NCBI GenBank assembly: GCA_029204225.1
Contig: CM055096.1
Location: forward strand, 7,247,992-7,311,991
Direction of reading: 5' to 3'
From: Diphasiastrum complanatum
Lineage: Eukaryota > Streptophyta > Lycopodiopsida > Lycopodiales > Lycopodiaceae
Length of the DNA stretch: 64,000 nucleotides
Shown here: positions 34,292-46,000 of the stretch, piece by piece
Layout: every line of letters starts with the position of its first letter
Position numbering within the stretch: position 1 is the stretch's first letter
Program-made: the position numbers and the translations under genes
Notes under the pieces: model-generated
Told to the model about the DNA's origin: nothing
What the model saw: only the letters and a program-made list of their open reading frames with translations
Databases searched by the model: none

Positions 34292-34576
34292 GTACATATG
34301 CTTGTTGTTTATGTCACATGCCGCATCGATTCATCTCCTTCGATTCCTATGGGTGATTGCGACTCGATTGATCCTTCTCTTTTCCATAGTGCGACTGACC
34401 ATTGGATACATTACTATCCTCTAGCAGATAGATTGAAAGATAGTAGTGCAGGAGTTGTGGTTGATCCTTTTCTGGGTTGTGGAAGATCATTGTATGCATG
34501 CGGAAGTACCAGCCGACATTGCATAGCAAAGGATTTTGATCAAGCCATCGTCGATATGGCCACCCATAGATATGGT
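34292..34576 (+). pseudogene. Amino-methyltransferase-like domain, exon B (SAM-binding side)
   Basis: After an acceptor CCATAG at 34291 the frame reads HMLVVYVTCRIDSSPS, then HYYPLADRLKDSSAGVVV and DPFLGCGRSLYACGSTSR. The last is the motif I FxGxG block (DPF-x-G-x-G) that binds S-adenosylmethionine in N6A/N4C enzymes, followed by HCIAKDFDQAIVDMATHRY, like the IGIE-D...A-x-R ending. Its exon ends TAT G|GTATG. Together with exon A this covers the fold from motif IV to motif I in the order of a permuted bacterial-type enzyme. A chance match to a spread of five blocks is unlikely. It is split by a T-run intron of about 110 bp. Confidence 0.55.
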
Positions 34577-34852
34577 ATGCAAATGCTACAATTAGTATTA
34601 GTACAAAAATGATATTTCAAATTTATTTTGTTAATGTTAAACACACCATATCTTGTTATGCAAAATCGTCCACTTTTGTCGCACATGCACAACAAATTGA
34701 TTTGGATGAAGAGGAAGACGTGCAAAATGAAACATGGGATTTTGATGAGTTTCAAAATTGATATGTCAAATTTATAATGCATTCTTCGCTTGTTTCAATT
34801 CAATGTTGTGCTTGAGTATGCTATCATAACGTTAGTTGTTTGCCATTCTATG

Positions 34853-34960
34853 CAGAGGCAACGGCCAGAGCCATGGTACTTCATGAGGCTACACCAACAT
34901 TAAGAAAACGTAAACAACCTTCACGACGTATATATGTTGATGATGAGTGTGAGTAGTAGT
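34853..34960 (+). CDS. Candidate last exon of the methyltransferase-like gene
   Basis: Intron 34577-34852 has GTATG and ATGCAG ends. Joined in phase, the exon continues the frame after THRY as EATARAMVLHEA, ends with a basic tail (LRKRKQPSRRIYVDDECE) and stops at a TAG. The phase fit (one plus two bases) and the basic tail support it. The other exon joins in this gene do not all keep phase. Confidence 0.45.
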
Positions 34961-34963
34961 GTT

Positions 34964-36678
34964 AGGTCACTTCTTTCTCATGTGAATTTCATCTCGTATC
35001 CCGTAAATGCTAAAGTACTACTTGAACTCACATATCGTACATTGGCATCTGGATTGAAGACCAATTTTATGGTTTTGGAATGGCCCAAAGTTTGTTTTGG
35101 TCTTGATTTACAAGAACATCTCAATGTCATAGGTTCGTGAGTTGTGATTTTTTGTTTTGGTAAATGGTATTCTAATATGGGGTATGCATTGGTATTCTAA
35201 TATGCTATTGGTATTCTAATATGCACAATAATTGCCAATGAAGTTGGATTAAAAATGTTGAGATCTTTTATATTGAGACATGCAGTTACGGTTTTTATTT
35301 TTGTACTCCAAAATGCAATTTAATTGCGAGTAAAGTTGGATTAAAATTTCTAAGAACTTTCATAATGAGATAACACTAAAAGATAATGTCATAGAGGCTT
35401 GTGCTTTCACTATCATGAAGTGGATCGATCTTGTCGTCCTCTACATTGGAAAATGATTTGAGAGATATTTTCATATATATAATCGCCCCACTGTGAAATA
35501 ACACAGTCACGCTTTCCTCAAAAACATGTGAACTATATGTATAATACCACGTGAGTCCTAGCATAAGCGACGCGAGTTCCAACATACATGCTCACTTAAT
35601 AGTCTCATTTTTTGTTGATCTTGCCAATCAAATATATCGATATCCTAAAACTCGCAAAACTCGCATTCTATTTACTCGCAAAATGGTCGAACTCAACATG
35701 GAATAGGCATGATGATGTTGCAAATGCTTTAAATTTTGAGCATTTCTGTACATTTTCTGTGCCAGTACATGTAGTAGATTTAGGGATCAACTAGCAAGGG
35801 CCTTGCTTGGCCCACACACAGATTCTAATTTTCTTTGAGGCCTGCCTAGATTGTCCAATCTTCCAAACTTTTAACCAGATCGCAATTCGACCTTTGAGAA
35901 GCAAGCGTATATGCCGACCTCGACCTCAATGTGACCAATAATTGATCTTACCTTTGTAAGGCAAGTCTAGAAATCAAGCATATGAATGGCTTCTGAAGAC
36001 AGTTTGTTTTCTTACCAAACACATCAAGATCGGTTAACAAAGTACTTTTCAGGAAATCAATTAAAAAAGGGCCAGCTGATGCTCTTCTGTTTAACTTGAG
36101 AAGCGTCCCTTCAAGATCCAAGTACCTTTGGGACGTGACAACAGGGACCTAATGAAAAAAGTAAAGCACTCAAAGCCAACAGAAGACAAACTGATGAATC
36201 TTAATCCAAAGGTGCCTTCAAGTCTTTAAAGTCACTGCACGGTGCTAACATTGTCAAACGAACAGAGTAAAGTCTCATCGCCAACTTATTGCAAATTATA
36301 CAAAAGAAGAATATAACAAGTGGGAAAGCTATATGCATTGTTCAGAAGAGATTCTACTTGCATACCTGGGCAACCTTCTGATTATGAAGTACTACCAGGC
36401 AAGCGTTTAGAGAGAGAGAGAGAGAGAATATGTATGCTGTTTTGGAGAAAAGGCGTTTCGGAGCTTCTCATTGGTCCACGTTTGCCCTAAAATGTATTTG
36501 AAGGGCATTTGAAAAGCAGTTGAAGTGAGAGAACCTGTGCTTTTAGAAGCTTCTAGAAAGAGAAGTTTCTAGAGAGAGACGGTATAAAATCGCGATGGCA
36601 AGAGAAAAAGAGGAGCACGAGAGTGTGCAGATTTTTCATTTTTTAGGGTTTTCTAGTTTTGGGAGAGAAGCGATAATG

Positions 36679-36709
<31 letters not shown>

Positions 36710-36713
36710 CGTG
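34964..36713. other. No gene recognised; short repeats and (GA)n tracts
   Basis: GGTATTCTAATATG occurs three times at 35166, 35190 and 35207. GAAGTTGGATTAAAA-like copies occur near 35240 and 35330. (GA)n tracts lie at 36409-36427 and 36679-36712, next to the 3' end of the PP2C gene. Confidence 0.4.
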
Positions 36714-37037
36714 TCAAGGTGATCTTTCAAGCTTCTTAGCGGAGTTCTCTGTTCCCACAATGACGAAAGAAACAATTACAGTGATATCATCCAACTTTCC
36801 TCCATAGAATGAAACACCAGCAAATTGAGCAGCAGTTGAAAATGGAGTTTCACAATGAGGATCTTGTGCTTGCACTCTTGCAAAGTCAGCTAATTCTTTA
36901 GCTGTTGCACCAGGTCCCAAACCAGCTTGGGTTGACTTCAGCACAATTGTCTTCAGTTCATGATCAAAGACGTTATCAAACAAGCCATCCGTCCCTAAGA
37001 CAATGATGTCTCCAGCTTTCACTTGTAAAGAAAATAC
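36714..37037 (-). CDS. PP2C exon 4 (C-terminal)
   Basis: Acceptor CTTTAG|GTATTT. It encodes VKAGDIIVLGTDGLFDNVFD, with the Asp of the third metal-site motif, then DDITVIVSFVIV and the stop. Confidence 0.92.
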   Translation of the reverse strand, partial: VFSLQVKAGDIIVLGTDGLFDNVFDHELKTIVLKSTQAGLGPGATAKELADFARVQAQDPHCETPFSTAAQFAGVSFYGGKLDDITVIVSFVIVGTENSAKKLERSP

Positions 37038-40000
37038 CTAAAGTCAGTGACCACCAGGACTGTGTTAGTACATTAGCCACACAGAATGAAACTCTGATCA
37101 GAACATGTTCAAACGTGACTTACCTCAGCTGCACTAGGAGGATCACTGCTCTCACTTCCTAATTGATATGGAAAATTGAAGGAATGCTGCTGAGGAGTTG
37201 ATTTGAAAATTACACGCCCATTTCTCACAATAACAAATCCACTATCACCAAGATTGGCTGCTTGCAGGCCCTGAGACAATTATTGAAACAGTTTCAAAAA
37301 GGAACAATCCTAGGAAAACACGCTTTTTAGATTACAAAACCTGCCTCACAATGAGAGACCTGTATTAAAATTCTACCATTCAACTAGAAAAAAAGGTATA
37401 TGAATTGATCACAATAAATCTAAACTAACGTAATACTGGACGCTTTCTGAGTTTCACAAGGTAGCTTTGCTAATTAGTGTTAAATGAAGTTGGAAATCAT
37501 CAATGAACGTATCAAAAGAACATATTGATAAACTGGAAAGAGGCAAAGATAAAATTGCATGAAGGCTAGAGCTATATTGATTTAGTCAATTGCAAACCAA
37601 AAAGACATTGGAGTGAAAAAAGTTAATTCTACAAGATGGAGGACCACTAGAGATGCAGTCACACTCATTATTCGTTTCACCTCCCTTGAGAGTCGCCGAG
37701 ATGCTTTGCGGTGCAGAGCTAAGCTACGTGGTACCGCTATCTATATGGATGATGACCTCACATATATCCAAGTAGAGGAGAGGCATAAGGCCTTTCAGGT
37801 AGCCCGTGAGTCTGGCTGACGAGTAATTTACTGAGATGGACGAGTGCGCTTTCTTGACAACGCCCCTAGCAGCTCCCAGTGCTATGACCTCCGCATATGG
37901 ACTGACTACGCTACCAACCTATATACCATACCCACTGACGTACCCATCTCTATCTCCCCACGCCCCTCTAAGTTCACCTTCTTCACCTCTGACATGGTTT
38001 TTGCGGCCATCAAGAGAATGAAGTCCCATAAGGCAAGAGATATCGAAAGGACCTTGAATCTGAACTCCTAACCCATGCTTCCGACCTCCTTGCTCCCACA
38101 CTAGCCACTCTCCTCAATTCCGTTGTTGTCTCTGGTTTCCCCTCACCATGGTGCACCAAATCCACCCTATTCATAAAAATGGTGATCCCATGATTCCTGG
38201 TAATTACCGCACCATCATGATCAGACATGTTCTCACGAAGCTCTATGGTACCATACTCTAGTCTGCAATGAGTTCAGAGGCGGAAGCTAGGAGATTACAT
38301 GCATTGGGGTAGGCAGGTTTCCGATCTCATTATTCTACCACTGACCATATTTTTACACTTTGAGCTTTGATTGAGGAAGCTAAGTACAAGCTAGAGGGTC
38401 TACTACTGTTTTGTGGACTTCACGAAAGCCTTCGATTCTGTACCACGCTCCCTGCTCATTTAGAGACTTCGTGACTTTGGTTTCTCCACAGATATTGTTC
38501 TAGCAGTGATGGCTCTTTATGAAAAGGTCTTGGGATGTTTCTGACATGGCAGTGGCCTATCTGATCACATTTGGAGCACCATTGGGGTGAAACAAGGATG
38601 TTCTCTTTCACCGATTCTCTTTGGATTGTACATTGATGAGTTAGAGCGAGTCATCTCATAGTGTGGCGGGGGTGGCTGTAGACTTGGCACCATTCTGATT
38701 GTTATTCTCCTTTATGCGGATGATGTAGTACTAGTATCCCCGACCAGAGGGTTTGCAGAGACAGCTGGATTGTTTACAGGGATTTTGTACCAGATGGGGA
38801 TTGGGGGTGAACATTGCAAAGACCAAGGTTATGGTCTTCAACACTTCTCGAGCCTTCATGCAACGCCAGGAGCTCATCCTAGACGGACAGGCCTTAGAGG
38901 TAGTTTCCTCTTATACTTATTTGGGGATTCTCTTTTTTGGTCCTACCTTCAGCATGCGACAGGCTGCCACCACCCGACTTGGCAAGGGGCATTCCTCTCT
39001 TGTTCAGCTTCAGCAGTTCTGCTTCAGGAAGCTCATCCGAGATTCTCGCAGTAAGTGTAGACTTTTCGATACTATTGTCACCCCCACAGCCTTGTATGTA
39101 GCAGAGACATGGTGTACCGGCCTCCCTTCATCACACTGGGACAAGATTCTCCCATTGCAGACCACCATGTTAGTTCATATGATTCGGGCGAAGCCCTCGG
39201 TTCCACACGAGATCCTTCTTGCAAATTTTGCCGTTCCACCCATTCAGATAGATGCCACGTTCCAGCTTATCGCATACACTCAGAGAGTCCAGGCTCTGCC
39301 CGATGAGGATATGAGATATACACAGACAGCACTTGTTTCCTTACACTTATAACCAGGGCTATCGACTATCGTGGTTCTCCCAGGCATCCCACTTCCTCCT
39401 TGTGTCATTTGGTATCTCCATTATAGAGCTCCTCTCAGGTACTCATCAGTTTATCAGGCGCATCTTATATCGGGCATATCTCGATCGTACTTGGAGGCGA
39501 CAGCTTGGGGTTAAACCCGACTATTACTGGACTCATTTTATTGAGCTTGACATAGCAGGGTTCCTGGTCATACCACGATTGCCTCAGATTTACATTGGGA
39601 CAGATCTGCGTATCATCACATCAATTGGCTATTGAGACTGGTAGATTCCAGGGTACCCCGAGAGAGGAGCGGATTTGCCAGTTATGCTCCTTAGATGAGG
39701 TGGAGTCAGAGGAGCACTTTATCTTCAGGTGCCCGGTGTATTACGAGATCAGAGAGAGATACCACTGTTTGTTCCGTGACACACCTGTCACCTTACGATC
39801 GCTCACAGCTTATGAGAACTCCCGATGTGCTGCACTCATGATACGAGAGATGTTTATACTACGACAGGATTTGTATCAGACAGCCCAGCAGAGTCATGTT
39901 TCTTAGCCTCAGATCACTTCTTGCTTCTCTAGGAGGAGAGGACGAGTATTTGATGACGACGATGATGATGATGATGATGATGATGACTTACTTGCCCACC

Positions 40001-43000
40001 GAGATCGGAGACAGTGTCCCACACATACTCATGTTGCAGCACGAGCTACTCGACCTATCACAAGGAGACCTCTTCATCCTCCCAGACAACATCGGCACCA
40101 TCATGAAGAACCCTTCAAGATGACAGAACCTAAAGCGCCACAAACGGAAATGATCGCCTCACTCATGACTTTTAGCAGTATACATGCTCCCACATGTTTC
40201 TTATATCATCACATCTATTTTAGTTCATAGCTTTAGCTTTAGATTTGCTATTTCTGTTACTGTTTTGGAGACGTTTCGTACACTCCCATGGTTACCACAT
40301 ACTTGACATGTACATTTACTAGTCTTATATGCCTTTTGGCATGGAAAAGACATTAATAAAGCTTTCTTCTCTCTCTCTCTCTCTCTCTCTCTCATTCATA
40401 TGGCATCCACTATTACCTCAAATGAGTTTGAACTGTAAACTTTTCCATTCTTAAAAAGAGGTCAAAGGGCCCCCATATGACCTTTACAGCCCAACCAGGC
40501 CCTAACCAAGGCAGCAAGCAGCTCTAACTCACTTCTATGATCGTGTCAGCATTTGATCTGGATGTATCTAACAGTTTTGAATCCATAAATTGATAGTAGA
40601 TGCAATGCTTCTGCTCATCTTAGATGCTTACTCAACCACTTTAATATTATACTTAACCTCCCAACCCCAACATCAACATATGGGTTGGTCAAAATCCAAA
40701 ATAAGCATCTAGGAAAGGTCAGCAACATTGAAATGTTCATGGCAACAATGATGGCATCTGTGTGGCTTAGGGTATTCATGAATGTTTTTGGCCAATCACA
40801 CTACAGTTTTATTCTGGCATTGCTCAGCACAATGGTCCCATGAAATGTTCATTTCATATTATTGATCTTAATATGTGTAGCTTGGAACCTTCATTCAAAC
40901 TTTACCAACAGTTTATGGACTAAAATTTGACAAACAGCCAACTGCAGAAATTTTGAATCGAAACCTCAAAGTGGCGAACCTACAAAGATTTTAACAAAGT
41001 GAAGCAATCAAATTTCAGAAGAGTATAAGAGGAAGGATAGGGTATATTGTTATTCTGTGGATTTTTTATGAGTTGATTCAGTACCATGACATGCATTGGT
41101 TCAACGAATACACAACTTGCATATTACACCAAATTTTATCATAGCAATGATGGTAAAAAATGAGGAAGTAATTAATCATTTGAAATTTAAAATTGATATC
41201 TCTAAGATCGTCAATAGCACCATAACTAGATTGGGGGCCCTATTGATCTCCATACTTCCGTATGCAGATGACAGGTGTTGACATATTCATCACGAGAAGG
41301 CCTATAGGGACACAATAAAACATTGCTCACCTTTGGAAGTGACTAACGCAAAGACCAATGTGACTCTTTGATTTATCATGCCTTAAATGTATCATCACGG
41401 TCTGCACTCAAAAATCTAGCTTTAACTTCCCCAATATATTCATGCCTTTTGCTTTCCATGATGCAACTGTAAGAGCTGGAATTACAGCGTCTAATACCAT
41501 TCTCATGATGATACCTTTTTGGGATCAGATGAGAAATACAGGATTGCATATCTTTGCCGAGCTTTGCAGATTATTCAGTTCTTACAGTCTTTTGAGTCTG
41601 CTTGGAATCCAATATTTGTTAAACTTGGACAAGGATGAGCATAATGAGTAAAAACTGCCAGTTCTAGTTTGAAGATTGGGAAGAGTAGATATAGATCTAT
41701 TCTCAATGAGTGCTCCAGGGGTGGGAAAGCTTCTTGGGGGAGCTAACAAAAATTCATAGTTGAAATTTGACATATCATACGTTCTGGCACAAGGTCTCTA
41801 TCATCAGTCAAAGCTTTGCAAAAACAAGACTTTCTAGAACAGCAACTTAACAAAATAGACAATGGATCACTGTAGACATTTAGTTCGTAGTCCTGAAAAT
41901 GATGCTACTTATACTTCATGCAGGATAAAACAACTGTTTCAGCAAACTTTCAAGTTGAAAATATAGCTGAATTTCAAATGTTCTTCCAAAACGTGATGTA
42001 TCATGAGATTCTAAATCTTCCCTTACAACTGTACAGAATTTATGAACGCAAGAATACATGTCAGGAACACCCTAGTCTCACGCATTCCACTGCATCCCTC
42101 TTCTCAGCTCCCAGATAAAAGCAAAGAACATGAGTTCATCAAAAACTCTCTTATTTTAGCTTTCTCATCTTCACAGCGTTCGTGTACAGACAACCAATTC
42201 TGTTGTGTCACAATCTGCGATGTGCAAACTTACATATTCAGACAACGTGAGGATACATGCAGTTGAAGATCCTCTAAAATGCGTCCTTGAATGAGCCTTC
42301 ACCAAAACCCGCACTGGGTCAATGCACTTTTCTGGTTCCTGTCGCACAGCAACCATTGACTGCAACATAAGTTCTCTTGCATACTGACCAGCATCAACTC
42401 CCACGGAAGCCCATCCGCCAACCCCATCAGCAATTCCCAGTGCTTGCTCCTCAGAAGACACAAAATATGCATCTTCACCACCTTTTGCCTCCTTATCAGG
42501 GTGTGGTAAAGAGTATACACCTGAGAATAGCCTAAGAGGTCTCTCTTGTAATACCTCCCTGCCAACAGATTGATCGGAAATTTAGTTGCTGCTGACAGCA
42601 AGATTTGTAGTTGTTGATAGACAACTTGCTATGAATAGGCAATTAGCTAAAATAAAGACCCCATTAATAGAAAATTGGTATTGATCAATACATAGAAGCA
42701 ACAAGAATCAATGATAGCAGCATGTATAATGTACTAAGTCAGTGTTGCAGCGGATCGCGATCCGCTCCAACAGCAGTCCGAAACGAGCGTTCTAGATCAC
42801 TTTTTCTTTTTTCTTTTTTAAATATAGAACAAAACTTAATACACAAACAAAAAAACGTAAACAACAGCAGAAAAATATTTACAAACTACCAAAATGAATT
42901 TACAAAAAAATAAATCAAAAGAACAATATAAATTTCTTACTTTTTCAAATCAAAAAAATTTAGTGCACAATCCGGGAAACCCTAATGGGATTTTTCAGAA

Positions 43001-46000
43001 CGGAACATGCAAGTATGGATCCATGCATCTATCACATAATCACCATTCCACATTACATAATAATACCACATGGAAGGTCAAAGCTAGGAAACTAGATTAT
43101 CAAGATTAAAATCATTTTGACCTAGTTTGCAATCTACTTTAGCCAATTATAATTGTCTGTGTTACAATTAGTGCCCAAGAGCTGGTTGATAATACAAGCT
43201 CAAGGGGCCGTAAATCATCTATATAAGATGATGGGCATAAAAGAATTTGATCCTCGTAGAAGATCAAACATTGAAGTGTGAGTGGCTGGTTTGGGAATAA
43301 ATGGTGATATCTTGACCTAATCTTATAGAATATAGGACAATCAAAAATGACAAAATACACTTGTCTTAATCTCCCCCAATGCCTAAGGTGAGTGTATGTT
43401 GTCCTCTCTAATACTATCATGAAATTACCAAGCTCTTTTGCTAGCTCTCAAAAGATCCTTGATTTATTGTGTATCATGCCATTTTCTTTTGCCCAATCCC
43501 TTGTGGTACTAATCAGCCTTCTTTGTAGTTACCATGCCTCTTGAACCTAGCTTTTATAGCCAGAGACTACTCTCTTTGGCAATCTTCCTTCATCGTATGC
43601 TCTTATCTAAGGGATTGGAATCTAATAGTTGGCCATACTCATAACTATCTAAATTTACATATGGCTACTAAAGAAGAAGGAGAACTGTATTCCCATAGAC
43701 AAGCATCCTTTGTTGGACAAGACTTCTTGGAACTAGTCCAGGTGGCAGGAACGTATTCAAGATTTATTGGCTTGCAATGAAGCTCGTTGCAAAGGGGAGA
43801 AAGCACCCAAAAGAGCTCAAATGTCGGGCCTTTAGTAGTTGTGAAATGTCACATAGGCCAAACTATCAGTGGAGGATGAGAGAGAGTAAAGCCAATCATG
43901 TTGGTGGAGGGAGCCTCTTGTGCAGTGTCACCTTGGCCAAAATATCCTAAGTAAAGCCCCAAGCATCCATGTTGTTGTAGGGGTTGTCTTGACGACGACA
44001 AAAGTATCAACGGGAGAAGCTTGGCAGCTTATAGTACTTCAAGTCTCACTTCTCCTTGTATGGAAAATGCATGGAAAGATATATCTAACTTGGTCGTCAC
44101 ATTCTAAGAGAAGATGTATGATTTTGAGAGAGTGTGCTTGACTAAGAGGCACATGTAATAGAAACAATAGACAAGATGAGAAGCATAGGATTTTCCGTGA
44201 AGCAAGTCGAGATGGTTTACCGTGATGGTCATTTACATTTCACTGTCTTCTAAAGATACAAAAGAAAAATAGGGCTTCAGGGTACATGTATTGATAGGTG
44301 GCCTTTTTGAAGTATAATGGTGTATGTACATCTAGTATAGCACGTGACATAGAGAGAGGAAACTTTTCCTTCGTAAAGACTCATAAGAGTACTTCAAGCT
44401 TTATATGGGAGTCAATTTGCTACAAGGGGACCAAATTAGCAAGAGGTCGAGGATGATGAAGGCAACTTTTCTATGTAGGGATTGATGGAGTATCTAACAA
44501 ACATCCTATATATTGGTGCAAGCATTGACATCTCATTGTAATTATTTCCCATTAAAACGAGATTGTTCATTGGTACAATTGCCGATGACTTTATTAGGCA
44601 AGTAAAGCTTGTTAGAAGTCACTATTTGCCCTATTTGTCCTTCAATGGAGATACACATGGCTCTTGGCTATTGGCTTTTGGATATTCCACATTGGGAACC
44701 ATTGGCCTTTGGATTTCTCTATCTCTACTAGTATCAATAGGGAGGGGATGAAGAGCTTGAAAAGGCTTGAGAGACTAGAGAGAGTGGCAATGCTTATAAG
44801 TACATACATTCTTTGTATAGAGATTTGTCTTCATTGATAGCCTACTTTGCTTCCACTTGTATGCATATTCCGACAAAGCTTTGTCTACATGACTTACAAT
44901 ATTTATCAACAAGTAAAGATGATCCGTTATGTATACCTATAAAGCTAGTATAAACTTACCAGATTTGGCGGTTCACTAACTCATGATCTTGAGGGACTCA
45001 TCAGAAAACATTATCTATTATTTTGAATCGTTCATCGTTGCTTATATAAGGGAACCATCCATAAGAACAATTCCATTTATTGGTTCCAACTTGCTAAAAA
45101 GACCTTATGAGCCTCTTATCAACAAAAACTTGGAACAAATAGTAAAAGTTTGGAACATGAAGAGGTGCATGCCAAGCCCCTGGAACAATGCCACCACCAT
45201 GCAAAGTCAACACGAACCTGCAAGAGCTTTTTGTACATTCCTCAAGCCCAAAGGCAGGACTAGCATCTTCAAACTCCTTGGGCTCAAGAACGCATCATTA
45301 GTAGCAGCTACGTTGCTAGCCTCAAACAACATCAGCAGCTCATCGAGGCTGAGGATGAGCAGGAGGTTCCAGGAGAGCCAAGAGTAGGTGCAAAAGTGGA
45401 GGTAGGGGCTCACATCAATAATCAGCAAGGTCCATATCAAAGACAAAGGTATCTTTGATTGGAGAGCCATAGGGTTTGCATAAGCCATTGGAGGATGAGC
45501 TTAAGGAGTTTCATGTTGCCTCGGCAGAGATATGTGCATATGCTAAGGTTGTAATATGTGTATGGCATATGCAAGTTACATATGCTCCCCCTCAGATACT
45601 GCCAAGTTCTTGCACCAATATTTGTATGATATTTTTGTGTTGTATGTCCTCACTTGTGTAGCCAATTGGAGTCAAACTCTTGACCTCAAGCAGAGAAAAG
45701 AAGGTACTCACAAAATCACCACTTCTTGGAGAACCAAATCTTTGTACATCGTATATCCAGCCACGACCTATTTCCACTACGTTTTGCATTGCTTGTCATG
45801 ATTTACGATCTTGACACTTTGTACACTACTGCATAGTCTCCCACCCTTTCAGAATCGGAGAAATCAAATATTTAGACAATTCCGAATCGGGCTTGCCCAG
45901 AAAAAATTCAAAAATTGGATATAGGGTTTGAAAATATGAAATTTTTATCTTGCTATTGCAAGACATGGCATGGGAAAATTTTAATCCTACACACTAGACA

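Noticed and set aside
36595-36807. 70-codon plus ORF after TATAAAA-like sequence
   Set aside because: TATAAAA lies only about 10 bp before the ATG, the protein is mostly (GA)n translation, and it overlaps the 3' end of PP2C.
44983-45488. 134-codon plus ORF and 93-codon minus ORF in PP2C intron 1
   Set aside because: No motif in either, and they overlap each other. Listed only as part of the intron.
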